Notes: a model not told the origin generated them from the sequence alone. DNA of 64,000 nt from Glebionis coronaria (GCA_025667525.1 CM046878.1:389426974-389490973), one strand, 5' to 3'. Shown: positions 21,734-35,489, counted from the first letter of the stretch. Translations and numbers: made by a program.

Positions 21734-22946
21734 ATGACTATCGGTGCTACTAAAACTCCTGCAACTACTACTATGAATGTAATTGGTGCGCCAGTTACCC
21801 ACACTGTTGCTAATCATGCTGAAAAACCAGAAAAATTCAATGGGCAGAATTTTAAGAGTTGGCAACAGAAGATCTTCTACTATCTCACAACTTTAAACCT
21901 TGCGAGGTTCTTAAAAGAGATTGTACCTCAGGTGGAACCCCCTCGAGAAGGTCAACCCGCTAATCAACAAGCTGTGCAAGCTGTTGAAGCATGGAGACAT
22001 TCAGACTTCTTGTGTCACAAATATGTTCTGAATGGTTTGATGGACTCTTTGTACAACGTGTACTGCAAGACTAAGACTGCCAAAGAATTATGGGTGTCAT
22101 TGGAACGCAAGTACAAAACTAAGGATTCTGGTAAAAAGAAGTTCGTGACAGCTTGCTTTTTGGATTACAAGATGGTTGATTCAAAGAATGTGATTAACTT
22201 AGGTTCAAGATCTGCATTTTATGCTACACGACATTCATGCTGAGTGTATGACTTTGAGTGAAACTTTTCAAGTTGCTACTATCATTAAAAAGTTACCTCC
22301 AAGATGGGTAGAATTCAAAAACTACTTGAAGCATAAGCGAAATGAGATAAGTGTTGAAGACTTAGTTGTTCGTCTTCGTATTAAAGAGGACAACAAGCAG
22401 GCTCAGAAAAACACTTATACACTTGATTTTGCCAAGGCAAATGGTTGAGCATGGTTCGTCTTCTTCAAAGTCTATAGGCAAGAGCTTTGGCAAAGGGAAG
22501 AATGACAAGAAGAGCAAAGGGAAGTCTGAGTACCTTGCTCCTAAAGCTAGAATTATGAAGCAGAAGTTCCAAGGAAATTGCTTCAACTGTGAAAAGCAAG
22601 GTCATCGTGCTGATAATTACAAAGCGCCGAAGCGGGTGACTCCACGCGAGGCTAATATGGCGAATGATAATGAGGACATGATTGCTATGGTGTCTGATGT
22701 CGTTGCCATGATCTCTGAAGTTAACCTGATAAGTTCTAATAACAGTGATTGGTGGGTTGATATTGGGGCAACCCGTCATGTGTGTGCTGACAAAAGTATG
22801 TTTCACTCTTTCAGAGTGGTTGACAATGGAGAGAAGCTCTACATGGGCAACTCTGCGTCTGCTGATATCAAGGGCGAAGGAGATGTTATTTTGAAGATGA
22901 CATTCGAGAAAGAGCTCAACTTGACTAAAGTCTTGTATGTTCCGTA
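21734..22946 (+). pseudogene. Element H gag and protease start
   Basis: The copia gag begins MTIGATKTPATTT and has the UBN2-type core: EKFNGQNFKSWQQKIFYYL, then WRHSDFLCHKYVLNGL and AKELWVSLERKYKTKD. A frameshift near 22200 moves reading to IHAECMTLSETFQVATIIKKLPP, and another near 22440. A zinc knuckle follows (CFNCEKQGHRADNY, in which the last Cys is Tyr), then the protease site, reading VDIGATRH where VDSGATRH is usual. It is cut at LYVP by the solo LTR. Frameshifts and lost key residues show it is dead. Confidence 0.9.
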
Positions 22947-25900
22947 TGTAAAATCCCTGATTTTACCTTATTGACTTTGTCAACTGTTGTACTACTTATT
23001 TATGAAATTTATATAATTTCACCTTTCTATGTTTTATTATTAAGCATATACTTTTTGCCATATTATTTATCCCATTTATTTTATATTTATGTGAACCTTT
23101 AGTCATGTATTGACTACTCTGGCAACTGACTGGCCACCTGATTTATTAATGAACTCATCACCTCAGTACATATGTAAGATAAGTAACCTTACTTAATTTA
23201 TTTATTAAGTACTTGAATTATTTTTTTTTATGTATATATTTACATATAATACTTAAAAGGAATAAACACCTAACACTCTAAATATAATGTACACTATTTT
23301 AACAAGTGTCATTTATTGATTTTCTTCAAGTAAATACTTACAATGATATACTTTATACACTTTCATTAAATTATCTAAAAACTTCAACAAAAATACCTAC
23401 AACACCACAAGTACCTATAATAATATACAAAGGCTATTATTATCATACAACACTTGGCAAAAATTTACCCAAAACCCTTCCCCAAGCATATGTTAGACGT
23501 GTATGTGCATGCATGCATACAATACCATCATTTGATTCAACTAGCTACAAGTAACCTATGTAATCATGCACTCCAGTAATACCCTACACTAACACATGCA
23601 TAAACCATGTCTTACTTACACCTAACCATGCTTTACTTACACCAAAGCACTCTTAGGCACTTACACACTCAACCTCCATGCAACCTACTACACTTGTAAG
23701 TTTTGTCCCCCCCACTTTGACTTGCAAACACACGGCTAAAACACCAAATGGGAAGAAAGTGGACTTTCTAGTTTAGGCATGTGCCAAATACTTGGAAGAT
23801 ATTTCAAATCCAACCAAAATCCTTTAAGATCTTGAGTACTAGGTACATGATTTGCAAAATCTTGTCCCTCTCTCTCTTCTTAAGCCGAAACCCACACCAA
23901 CACACAACATAAATCACTTGCTAGCATTTTGCTCCATCAACTTCACTCTCTTCTCTCTCAACTCACGGTTACAATACCTTCACCACCATTTTTAAACCTC
24001 CAAAGTTTACTACTACATCCATACTATGTCTTCTACAACCTAAAGGCTAATCCTAAGCTCAACCTACAAGAAACCTTGATCCTTGAAGCAACAAAGAAGC
24101 CCTAGACGCCTCACTTGAAGCCCACGGCATGCATTTGTTTTCCTAGACCTCCATTGTTGAAAGCTTGTCACTTGTTTCTACCTATTCTCATATCATTCCT
24201 AAACCTAACTAAACAAGTAAGTCCAAGTTAAAACCTATCTTTTTCAATACATTACATTCATATATATTTATGTGTACATGTTTATTATGGTAAAGTTAAC
24301 ATTTAAACAAACATGGAAACCCTAAAAACCAAGGTAAAACCCACGGCTAATTTTTATATATAGTAAAACTTGATGTAAAAACTTGTCAACTTGGAAGAAC
24401 ACATTAACATGATCTTGTTTAACTTGTAAAATCATGAAAACCTAACCATGCAAATAAAATGGGACGTGAGCTTTAAAGCTCATATGATGATTTTGAGTAA
24501 CCTTGTAATATTTAGATATAACTAGAAATATTAGCTTCATATTATTAGGTGCCTTAAAATATTAAGATCACTATTAGGCCTTATAGGATTAGTTTAAGCT
24601 CACTATAATACTTTTCCTAGATAAATAATCATCTTTATTAAATAAATGTTTTATAAGACTTTTAGTGTCAAAGTTATGATTTTATAAAGTTACCTATTAA
24701 AAATATAGATCTATAATTATTTTGGATTTAAATAATAGATCTAAGAAGTTTTGAAACTAAAATAATATATATATAAATTTTCGGATTAAAAATAGCTTAT
24801 ATAATACTTTTGGACTAAATTGTAAATTTATAAAGTATAAGGGAGCTAAATGAATAAGTATAGAACTTGGTATTTCAAAAACATAAACTTTAATCCACTT
24901 TTAAAAACATGCCGAGAGTCCAAGGGTGTGTTTTGCACATATCCGAAACTTTGTAAAGTTAAAAAGGACTAAAAAGAGATTACTAAAATACTAGGGTGAG
25001 TTGTGTAAATTTTGGAAAGCCTAAGGACTATTTTGGACACAAACCGTGACCTAAAATAAACATTAGGGACTAATAGTGTTAAGTTACTAAACTTAATAAA
25101 ATCTTAAGAAACCCTAGGGACTAAACCTGCCTAAAGTCGAAACATAAACAAGCCCTAGGGGGCAAAATTGTAACTTATAATAAACCCTAATACTAGCCGA
25201 AACTTTAAGGACTAAAACTGCCATTAAGTGAAACTATTATAAGCCCTAGAATATGCCGTATACTATAAGGACCAAAATTGACATTTTATGAAACTTTAAG
25301 AAACCCTAGTTACACGTGTAACTAGGAGGGACCAAAACTATAAATACTTGAAAGATTTAGAAACCCTAGGGGTATAAAAGTAATTTAATCGCGAGTATTC
25401 GTTTATTTAAAAGGACTAAAACGTACTTTTATACAATTATTACGAACCTTAAAAACCTTATATATTTTAAGTCATTTATTTAAACGTAAAACTTAAATAA
25501 ATGTAACAGTTGTTATTTTCAAACCTATAACTTAATAAATGTAAATCTTACGTAAACATGAATTTTAAATAAATGTCATACATTTATAAACCTTATTTAT
25601 ATATTAAATATAAATTGTAAATGGTTAACTTATAAAATAAATATATTAATTATATTTATTTTCCTATCGCTTTAAATATATATAAAACCATCCTATATGA
25701 ATACTTAAAGTGTTTTATAACAACGTAAGTACAAAATATTAATTAAGCGAATTAATTAATTAAACCTTATTATTTATTTTACACCTAAAATAAATACTAT
25801 TAGAACTTGTACTTCGACGAACAAATTTCAAGTATTATTATTAAATACTTAAACCCGTTTAAACATGTACAGATTTATTCTGGAACTTTTATGCATTTAT

Positions 25901-26777
25901 ATTATGCATTTACTGAGACCTTATAATTATTTAGGTCGTTGACTGTATCGTGAGCATCCCTATCAGACTTATCTATTGACTAATTGCTGTACTATTGAGG
26001 TGAGTTCATGGCCCCACTTTTATATATTGACAAACTTTTAAACTCTTTTATGGGGAAGAAAACATGCAACATATTTTATTTTATGGACGTAAACTGAACT
26101 GCAAAACTTTTGATTACAATGCCTATTGTAGATGAACCCGCATGACCCGTGCATCCGAAACTGTTAGAATTTTTGAATTGCCTGAATGTTATAAATAGAT
26201 CTATTTGGGATTGACCGTCCCCATCTGGGTGAGTCATGCTCACTGTGCCTAGGCCAGGACAACAGATGTTTCACATGTCAGTACATTATTATTTATGGGT
26301 GCTTTGATAATGATAAGGCGAAGGGCCCTTATTTGTTAAGGGCTTAACTGTCAAGCTTCAGTTTCGGGCAATATGGAAATGTAATTACTTTTAAGTATTA
26401 ATGCTTTGTGCATTACTACTTCAGTGAATGTTTATATGTCCAAACTTAATTTAATTAAACCTGTGAATTCACCAACTTTATGTTGACTCTCTAAGCATGT
26501 TTTCTCAGGAAACTAAAGCAGGTATTGGCGTGCATGGAGTCAAGCATCATGATAGGCTGCATTTATAAAGCTCATCTGGGGTTTTATAAACCGGGGAATA
26601 ATTCAAACTACTGAATATTGTTTAAGACTTGTTTTAAGAACATTTGCACTTTTAATCATGTAATAAATGTAAGGATAATCTTTTATCTGTCGCTCTATAA
26701 TCTGTCTGCTGTTGATCCACCTACGTGACACCCAAATATTATTTCCGCTGCATTTGACTCAATTTGGGGGCGTCACA
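22947..26777 (+). mobile_element. Solo LTR, about 3.8 kb, probably a Tekay-type gypsy element
   Basis: Starts TGTAAAATCCC and ends GGGGGCGTCACA, flanked by the 5-bp target duplication CCGTA (22942-22946, 26778-26782). The host protein sequence continues across it without loss. No tRNA primer site, purine tract or coding region is inside, so it is a single LTR left after recombination. Great length and a 3' end of the form TTTCCGCTGCATTTGAC...GGGCGTCACA suggest a Tekay-like chromovirus (inference). Between about 25000 and 25430 a phrase like CCCTAGGGACTAAAA recurs every 60-70 bp. Confidence 0.85.
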
Positions 26778-28700
26778 CCGTAGATTCGTAAGAATCTTGT
26801 GTCTGGTTGGCTTTTGAATAAGTTTGGTTTTCGTCTTGTTTTTTAGTCTGATAAAGTTATTCTTTCTAAGAATCAAATGTATGTTGGTGAGGGGTATGTC
26901 CTGAATGGTATGTTTAAGCTCTATGTAATAGTTGTTAAGAATGATATCAATAAAATGAATTTTTCTGCTTACTTGATTCAGTCTTCTAATGTGTGAAATT
27001 ATCGTCTTGGACATGTTAATTTTAATTCAATGCGTCGTTTGATTAAATTTAATGGCATACCAAATTTTCATATTGATTCAAAGTATAAGTGTGAAACTTA
27101 TGTCGAAGGCAAACTTACAAGATCATATTTCAAAACGGTTGAACGAAAAACCGAACCACTTGATATGATACACACAGACATATGTGATTTGAAATCACTA
27201 CCCACAAAAGGTGGCAATAAGTACTTCATCATGTTTATTGGTGATTGCACAAAGTACTGCTACGTTTACTTGTTGAAAAGTAAAGATGAAGCTATGGACA
27301 AGTTTGTTCTATACAAAACCGAAGTTGAGAATCAACTTGGTAGGAAAATTAAGGTGGTACAAAGTGATAGAGGAGGTGAATATGTGTCTCCTTTTGCTGA
27401 TCTATGTGCTAAACATGGAATTAGTCACGAGTTCACTGCTCCTTATTCACCTCAGTAGAACGGTATTTCCGAAAGGAAGAACCGTACCTTGAAAGAAACG
27501 GTTAATGCCATGTTGTTAAGTTCTGGTTTGAGCCGAGACATGTGGGGAAAGCGATTCTAACGGCTACTTATTTTTTAAACAAGATACCTCGTAAAGATAA
27601 AGAGGAAACCCCATATAAACTGTGGATGGGAAGAAAACCATCGTATCAGTACTTACGAGTGTGTGGGTGTCTAGCCAAGGTATCTGTTCCGACACCTAAG
27701 GCCCAAACAATTAGACCTAAATCTATGGATTGTATGTTTGTTGGATATGCTAAGAATCGTAGTGCTTATCGTTTCATTTTACATGATTCGGAAAATCTAG
27801 ATATACACAAGAACACAGTAATGGAACCAAGGAATGCTTCTTTCTTTGAAAACATATTTCCTTGTTTAAATAAGAAAACTGGAAGCACATCTGGAATAGA
27901 TGATGCAGTTGTACAAGATAAGAGACAACGAGATGATAATGATCTCCAAGATGAGAGGCAAGAACAACCCGAGGAAGAAGAGGTTGAACATAGAAGAAGA
28001 AAACAGGCGAGAACCGAGAAATCATTTGGACCTGATTTTGTTTCTTTTATGGTAGAAAATGAACCCACTTCTTATCAAGAAGCGGTAAATTCTTCGGAAG
28101 GGCCTCGATGGAAAGAAGCGATAAACAGTGAAATAGAGTCTATTTTACAAAATCGTACTTAGGATCTTGTGGATTTACCTCCTGGTTGTAAACCACTAGC
28201 TTATAAATGGATCTTCAAGAAAAAGATGCAAGCTGATGGCACCATTGACAAGTACAAAGCAAGTTTGGTAATCAAAGGATTTAGACAACGCGAAGGTCTG
28301 GATTATTTTGATACTTATTCGCCTGTTACGTGATTAACTTCTATTAGAATGATTCTTGCTATTGTCGCATTAAGAAATTTAGAAGTTCACCAAATGGATG
28401 TGAAAACGACTTTTCTAAACGGAGATTTAGAAGAAGAAATATACATGAACCAACCCGATGGTTTCATGGCTCCTGGACAAGAGAGCAAAGTTTGTAGGCT
28501 GGTTAAGTCATTCTATGGCTTAAAGCAAGCTTCAAAACAATAGCATCAAAAGTTTGATCATGCCATGCTAGAGGGTGGATTCAAAATTAATGAATGCGAC
28601 AAGTGTGTTTAGTCCAAGACACAAATAATGGATATATAATCTTGTGTCTTTATGTTGATGATATGCTTATCGTTGGCAGTAATGACAAGATGATCAAGTC
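26778..28700 (+). pseudogene. Element H GAG-pre-integrase, integrase and RT start
   Basis: Reads on from the insertion as RKNLVSGWLLNKFGFRL. The integrase core has D in MIHTDICDLKS, D in VVQSDRGGEY and the final E in ISERKNR. Next come the WGKAILTATYFLNKIP and GRKPSYQYLRVCGCLAKV blocks, a charged linker (DERQEQPEEEEVEHRRRKQ), and RT with [49 protein letters not shown] and VDDMLIVGSND. At least seven in-frame stops or shifts (for example PYSPQ-stop-NGISERK at 27456). RT is broken at IK by the composite and resumes at 48115. Confidence 0.92.
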
Positions 28701-29055
28701 TGTTAGCCCTATATTTTATATAGTCGAACAAGAATGTAATAGGCCATCTTAGTCGTTAAAGGTCTTGTATTGTAATAGGTTAGTCGGGAAAACCTGGCTT
28801 GGACTTTAAGCTAATATTGTATAAGTTAGAGGCTCTAAGCCTAAGACAAGCCTTGCCCGACCCATGAACAAGTCCACCAAAGCCCATGTGGCGTAGCATA
28901 TAAATACCCTCTTCCATGTGTGGAAGTGGGTGTTGGTTACATTTACTTTCTCTCTCTAATAGTAAAAACCTTCCACTATCTCTCTAGTTTCTCTCTCTAC
29001 TTTTCTTCTCTTTCTCTCTTTAAATATTGTGTTATGGATTGAAGTGGGATTAACA
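28701..29055 (+). mobile_element. LTR1 of the composite (5' LTR of unit A)
   Basis: TG...TTAACA. TATAAATA near 28899 followed at once by a 10-bp inverted repeat with one mismatch (CCCTCTTCCA / TGGAAGTGGG). A primer site TTTGGTATCAAGAGCC (initiator-Met tRNA type) follows at 29056. Its part after CTCTCTAATA differs from LTR2 and LTR3. Confidence 0.88.
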
Positions 29056-29335
29056 TTTGGTATCAAGAGCCTATAGTGGATAGGTGATTGAAGATTCGTA
29101 TTTATGTTCTTGATTTTCGTGCCTATTTTGATCCAAATCATTCGAACCAATTTTTTTTTTGTGTTTTTTATGGTTTTTTCTTGATACAAATCTTCTACAT
29201 AGTTGTGGTAGAGATTTGGTATATTATTTTGGCTAAAAACACAAAATTTTTGGGTGTTTTGATTATTTTTGGCTTAAAATCTCGAATTGGTTGGGTTTTG
29301 TCTGAGAAAAGTGGGAATTTGATCACTATGGTACT

Positions 29336-29640
29336 ATTCCGACAGAATTCCATCGGAAAAGGGTTTATATATTCCGACAGAATTCCATCGGAAAAGGGTT
29401 TCTTCATTCCGATCGTTATTCCGATAGCGATTCTGATAAGTATTCCGACGTACATTCCGACAGTTATTCCGATAGTACATTCCAACAGGTATTCCGATAG
29501 TACATTCCTACAGGTATTCCTATAGTACATTCCGACAGGTATTCCGATAATACATTCCGACAGGTATTCCGATAGAACATTCCGACAGACATTCTGACAG
29601 GTATTCCGATGGACATTCCGATGGATATTGCGATCTGTTT
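29336..29640 (+). repeat. TTCCGA-based leader repeats of unit A
   Basis: About twenty TTCCGA or TTCCGAC words at 10-17 bp spacing, many in the form CATTCCGACAGGTATTCCGATAG, between the primer site and gag. Continuous open frames over this block are products of the repetition. Confidence 0.85.
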
Positions 29641-30093
29641 GGGTTAAATTTTGTTCGAGTATTTTTTAGACTTAGGCACTATCTAGACTAGTCCCGGAAC
29701 ATAGTTTACACAAATATTAAAAAAAAACTTTTTAGCGGGAAAACCATAGTAAAATTTATTTTTTCCTAGACCATTTTTAGGTCATTTAAGCTTCGATTTC
29801 AAATTTTGGTGATACGAAAAAAATTTCGACCAAAAATTCAAATTTTTAGGCGAAAATTCAAATTTTAGGTTTTATTTTCATTAAAATTTTCATTTTTCAA
29901 AATTTTTCCCTACTAGTTGTTGGCTATTTCTAACTCGATTTCAAAATTTGGTGATTCAAAATTTTTTCGGCTTACCATTTTGTCGGACTAAGAAAAAATT
30001 GGAATTTTCGGAATTTCAACCACAACCAAATCGCAACACATCCACTAAGATCCATAATCCATATACACTATATCCTCTTACTACATCCGCTCA

Positions 30094-32451
30094 ATGGACA
30101 TTTTCAACACAACGGATTCCACAACAACAACGTCTATGAATGCGGTGAGTAAAGAGAAGATGCAGAATCCAAAGGTTCAGACATATACTGAGACTCCAAT
30201 CAGTAAACCTACAAACAAGGATTCTACAACCAAAAATGTTCATGCAATCAAATACAAGATGTCAAAAGCAAAAGAGCGATGCATGGAACATTTAAAGTCA
30301 CTTTAGTCACACCTTCAGGTTCTTTCAAGAGAAGACCTAAAAGGCACTCGTCTTGAAATTCGATTCAGACGGGTATTCGCTCTACTATTTGGTCAAGATG
30401 TTGAGACATTCACCATAACGATGCTACTTAATGTGAACCATCTTCAACAAGAACTTGACAGAGATGATTTTCACGAGCTTATATCCATGGAGATCCTTTT
30501 AGCTCTCAACAATTAGTTCCAGCAATTCATTGACTCAAGTGGCATATCCAAAAACGATCGAGAATTCACAAGTACATATACCAAATATACTCTCGTAGAT
30601 CTTCAAGCGTTCAAAGAGACACTTCTTCAACATATGAGTAATATAAAGAAGTCAATTGCTGAAAGAACACGCCATCAAAGGTAATTTCTAAGAAGGGTGA
30701 ATCAAATACTGATGCAGACGAAAGAGAGCACTGTCGATAAAGATCAAGCATTCGATGCTTCTTCGGTTGATACAGAGAGCAGCGGGACAGATTCATAAAC
30801 GCAGCATACCAGTAGCAGCTTAGGTAATGATCAAACAACCAATGATGCGGATATCAAACCAATTTATGATTATCACCCAATCGCAATGGTACATTTAAAT
30901 TTTGAATACGATGTTCCTCAACATACTGAGCAATCTGAACCCATTCTTGACACGTATCTAGTGGAAAAGGTTGATAACAATACCACACTTGATTCATCAG
31001 ATACGAGTACTAATGGAGGAGAGACTTCTCATGATGTTGATTCTAAGATTCACGAGATTGAAATTTTGTTAGCTCAGAAGACTAAAGATTTTGAGGATGC
31101 CAAACTCGATTTTTCAAAGAAAAATAACAAATTTGAGGCTTACTTTGAAAAACTTGGAAAAGCAACTGTTGTTCTTGAACAAAAATTGGATCGTAAGATT
31201 AAAGATTTTAACGCGGAAAAAGAACATTTTGTGAAACAAATAAATTTGTTAGAATCAAAGTTGGCTTCTCAAAATCCAAGTCCTTCGTCTGCTTCATTAA
31301 CTGAATTATCTGTGCAAGCTATCGACACTGTAGACAGTAATGACGCGAATGCTGATAACGACATATTTGATTATATGAACATTAAGTTAGAACAACGTGT
31401 TGCTCAATTACTTCTACAAAATGAGAAACTAAAGGCTCAAATTCAGGAAAAGGTTTTTGCACTGACAGCGATGAAAAACGAATTAAGGAAGCAAAAAGGA
31501 AATAGTGTGGATACTAAGTTAGCAAAACAGTCAGTCTTGGGGAAACCTCCTTCTCAATCATTCAGAAATCGCTCAGTTGCTAGACAACCGAATACGTTTA
31601 AATCTGAGCGACCCAAAACATTGAACCCGAGGTTTGCATCCCAAGTTGACGTGCATAGCAATTTGCCTAAACCAGTCACTCCACAATCTAGACCTTCATT
31701 AAGAAATTCTGCTTCTACAAAACCCGATCACATGAATGCTTCAAGCAAATCTAGATCTAGCTCCAAGAACATGCCTAGGTGTAGTTCAAATGACACGGGT
31801 CATAAAAGCTATCTAGAGGATGCTAAGAACAAGACACAAGCAAGAGATAGGACAAAACCACAACCTAGGAGCGATAATCACACATCTAGAATTTCTAGAC
31901 CCTTCTATGATGTGCACAAATCTGCCAACCTTAGGAACTCTAGATCCTTCTCAGATGCTAAGCATTATGTTTGCACGAAATGTAACAAATGCGTGTTTAA
32001 TGCCATTTATGATGATTGTATAACGAAAGTCCTGAACAAGGTGAACCAAAAAGCTAGAGCACCTTTAAGACGAAACCCTAAAGGAAATCAGTTTTCTCCA
32101 ACTAAGTCTTCCGTTGTGCATGAGAAAACTATGACTCCTAGACCCTGTCTTAGGTGGATACCAACGGGTAGAACCTTTTAAACAATTGGTCTTAGGTGGG
32201 TTCCTACTGGAAAGTTTCCCTCTAGCACGACAAAGTTTCATAGTGAACCCCTACATGGTTCTCATAAAGATATCACTAACCCACATGCAAGCATACAAAC
32301 GACTGATGAAAGTTCAGGTAATAAAGTAAAGGTTCAACAAGAACACAAAGGCTTTACATATTCATACCGTTCAAAAAAAGACACTCTCAGAGTTTGGTTG
32401 CTGAAGAAGCAGATATCAGAGAAACAAGTGTCTCATGGGTTTCACAAGTAA
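30094..32451 (+). pseudogene. Unit A gag (copia, coiled-coil type)
   Basis: One frame runs from the ATG at 30094 to a stop at 32449 and is broken only by single in-frame stops near 30304, 30514, 30680, 30797 and 32179; no frameshift was found. Order of parts: a basic N-terminal domain (KAKERCMEHLKSL, FALLFGQDVETFTITM, LLQHMSNIKKSIAERTRHQ), an acidic stretch (30700-31020), a coiled coil (31050-31500), a basic Ser/Arg/Pro-rich segment, a Cys cluster (CTKCNKCVFNAIYDDCITK) and a tail DTLRVWLLKKQISEKQVS. It matches element B gag along its length. Integrase and RT do not follow, so the unit is gag-only. Confidence 0.88.
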
Positions 32452-32461
32452 ACTTTACAAT

Positions 32462-33168
32462 GACTTACAGTCACATATCAGACTGTAACTCGAACATCAA
32501 ACAAAGGGAACTTTATCACTTCAACGATAAGTTACCCTCAAAACGAGAAATTTATATTTCTCGGACACGAGCTTCTCTTAAAACTATTCAAAAGTTTTAA
32601 GCTCGTGTAATGGCTTATAGTAACCCGAGCTCACAAGACAGGAAAGTTCATCCCGATGATGACTTATCCTCATAACTAGAAATTAAGTTTTCTCGGACAT
32701 GAGCTCGTTTTTAAGCTCATGTACAAAGACTTACAGTCACATGTCAGACTGTAACTCGTACTTCAAACACAAGAAAGTTCATCCCGATTATGACTTAACC
32801 TCATAACGAGAAATTAATCTTTCTCGGATACGAGCTTGTATTATAACTATTCGAAAGTTTTAAGCTCGTGTATATGACTTCTAAGCGCATCACAGCTTAG
32901 GACTCGGACCTCAACTAAGGAAAGTTTATCTCGGACAATAACTTATCCTTCTCAACGATAAATTCATATTTCTCGGTCATGAGCTTCTCATTAAAACATT
33001 CAAAGTTTTTAAGTTCATGAAAAATGACTTCTAAGTAAATGTCAGCTTAGAACTCGAACTTCAACTTAAGGAAAGTTTCTCACGGATGATAACTTATCCT
33101 TCACAACGGGAAATTTATCTTTCTCGGTCATGAGCTTGTCACAAAACAATCAAAGTTTTGAGCTCATG
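32462..33168 (+). repeat. Tandem hairpin-module array downstream of unit A gag
   Basis: Five units, starting near 32462, 32611, 32728, 32876 and 33026 (about 148 bp each, the second shorter). Each has up to three inverted repeats in the same order: one near the unit start (TTACAGT/ACTGTAA, or TTCTAAGC/GCTTAGGA), one of type CGAGAAA/TTTCTCG, and a long one of type ACACGAGCTT/AAGCTCGTGT or TCATGAGCT/AGCTCATGA. Stem sequences differ between units while pairing is kept. Confidence 0.85.
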
Positions 33169-35489
33169 AAAAGCGGACCCAAGAGGGGAGTGTATGTTTT
33201 AGTGCGCTTTCCCTAAACATTAGAAGAGAAGTCTTCTATCATGATTATTTTAAAACCGTTGAACACAATTTTTTAAGAATTTCTCAAAAGGTTTTTCTAA
33301 ATCTTTCAAAATTGTGTGTTCAACACCCCTTCCTCATAATGTGGTTTTATATCTCAAAAATGTCATATGTTATTTTGATAAGTTTTTTAGGGAGAGCGTA
33401 TTAAAATCAAGTCTTTAATGTTGGTGGGTACATCTCTGAAATTGTCATAATTTATGTATCCAACACATTCCAAAAATGGTTTAAAACTGTCATATGTAAT
33501 ATACTATATCGGATAAGGCATCTCAACTCCGTACCTCAACATATTTTGTGGTGTCGTTTTTCCAAAATTATGTCAAACTTTTGTTTCAAAGACACACATA
33601 TATTGTTGAGGGGGAGCATCCCGACGGAAAAAGTTCCATGATTCATGCGTGTACACATGTTTCTCTCCCAATCGGTTTTCAGAAATTGTCATATTTTAAT
33701 CAATTGATATCTCTAATATACTTTTTTTTATATTAGATATAGGGGGAAAAATGTGATTAAAATGTAATATATTGCAACATGTGATCTTAAAGACTCAAGT
33801 GTAACTCTTTCCTTCACATGCTAAACCATTTCGTATATCGATGCATGTGTGTAGGGGGAGCTTTTCGAAAATGTAAAACTTTCAAGTGTTAAAAGTTTTG
33901 ATTATCAAGCACTTCGAATGGTTTCCAATGGTTTTATGGTTACGATTTTTACCCAAAACAACCTACTATCCTTGACGGAACGATGGAGTCAAAAGGTGGT
34001 TTAGGATTGGAAACTAAGTCCTATGATCCAACCAGAACCGGAGGGATCTACCCAAGGTCATTCCATAGCTAGAAATAGTTGTCCTTAGGAAAGATGGAGT
34101 TGAATGAAGCTGAATGCGGACCAATTACTTAAGTTAGCACTGGAAAAATCACAACAAGGTGCTAATGATGACGTATTGGTAAGCATTGAAGGAGTTGAAT
34201 ATTCTATGCAACTTAGGCAGAAACCGGGTTAACACATCTATCGAAGACAAGTGTCATGGACCCAGCGATGCGATGCACAACCCTTCCCCAACCATTCGAG
34301 TTTCTCAAAAAAGAATCTTGTCTCATTGTCACGGAGATCAACACGTATCTATTGACTTTCTCACTCCGAGTTAGTTAATATTGAAAAGGTGGCAGTCTGC
34401 TCCAGCCTCCGATTACCAAAATGCAATTATTGAGTCTAGAACCAAACGAGATCTATCTATCATCTCATTAGGACACAATCGAGTCCTATGCATTATCCTT
34501 GTGGTATTGCCAGAACATCTGAGTGATACGATTCACAATAAAGATGGAAATCTTGCTTGAGCCAACATCAAACAAGCTCATGGTAGGTAACTTGTGCGAT
34601 TCTACACGAATCAAACTTGTGAGAACTGGAATGCAACTAAGTTTGGATTCTTAAATGATTCAAAATTGATTCCATGTTTCTTCGCAAAATCCGTGTGATC
34701 TTGCCAGAACATTCAGAGTGACACTCTTTAGTGTTCACAGTGACGAATGGAAATCCCTCTAGTGTCAACCTCAAACAGCACTTCGGTAGGTAACTCGTAA
34801 GATTCATTATGAATCGTGCTTGTGACAAACTAGAAAGCAACAATGGTGCGATTATTTTAGAATCAAACTTGTTCCAGGAATTCTGAATTGACGAATATAA
34901 TCAGACGGATAATTTATCCTTATGATTCACTCTTTACGTTCGCAGTCTGCTTTGAGACGGTCGAGTGAAGAGAACTGGCTACTATCGCCGGGAAACCCTT
35001 TCAAGGAGGTTCTTAATCGAATCTACCCTATCACAGGTACGGTATCTAATACCGTCTAAACGGTCTTCACCGATCGGAGGTAAAACGCTACCGAGTTAGG
35101 GTAAAATGTTCAAAGCCATTTCGTCCATGTCTATGTATGTTGTTGCATATCAAGAAGGTGGCGTAGCTGTGTACTAACCGATGTTGATTCAGAAGTCACA
35201 AGAGCACAAGATGGAAATAATCAAGATACTTAAGAATGTAAGAATGTAATAGGTCATCTTTTCACAAGAGCACAAGATGAACACTTTCAAGAATAGATTG
35301 AAGATCTCAAGCACTCAAAGTCAAATGACGAAGGCTCAAGATAAAGATCACAAGGCATGAAGGAACAAAACCGTTACAAACAAGATCAAGACCAAGTAAC
35401 AAGACCTAAGAAGGAAGATCCCCTCCACAAGAATGTATTCAATCAATCAACTTATGCATTTTAAAGATGACCGATACATTGGGGGAGAT
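33169..35489 (+). other. 3' non-coding region of unit A with purine tract
   Basis: No gene. It corresponds, inverted, to parts of 36363-39183 (B) and 48625-51100 (D), for example around a CGGTCTTCACCGATCGG inverted repeat near 35067. Extra purine-tract-like GAGGGGGAGC words lie near 33609 and 33853. The tract used for priming is GGGGGAGAT at 35481-35489. Confidence 0.6.

Noticed and set aside
29088..29525. 145-aa open frame in the leader of unit A
   Set aside because: Mostly TTCCGA-type repeat translation and T-rich sequence; lies between primer site and gag.
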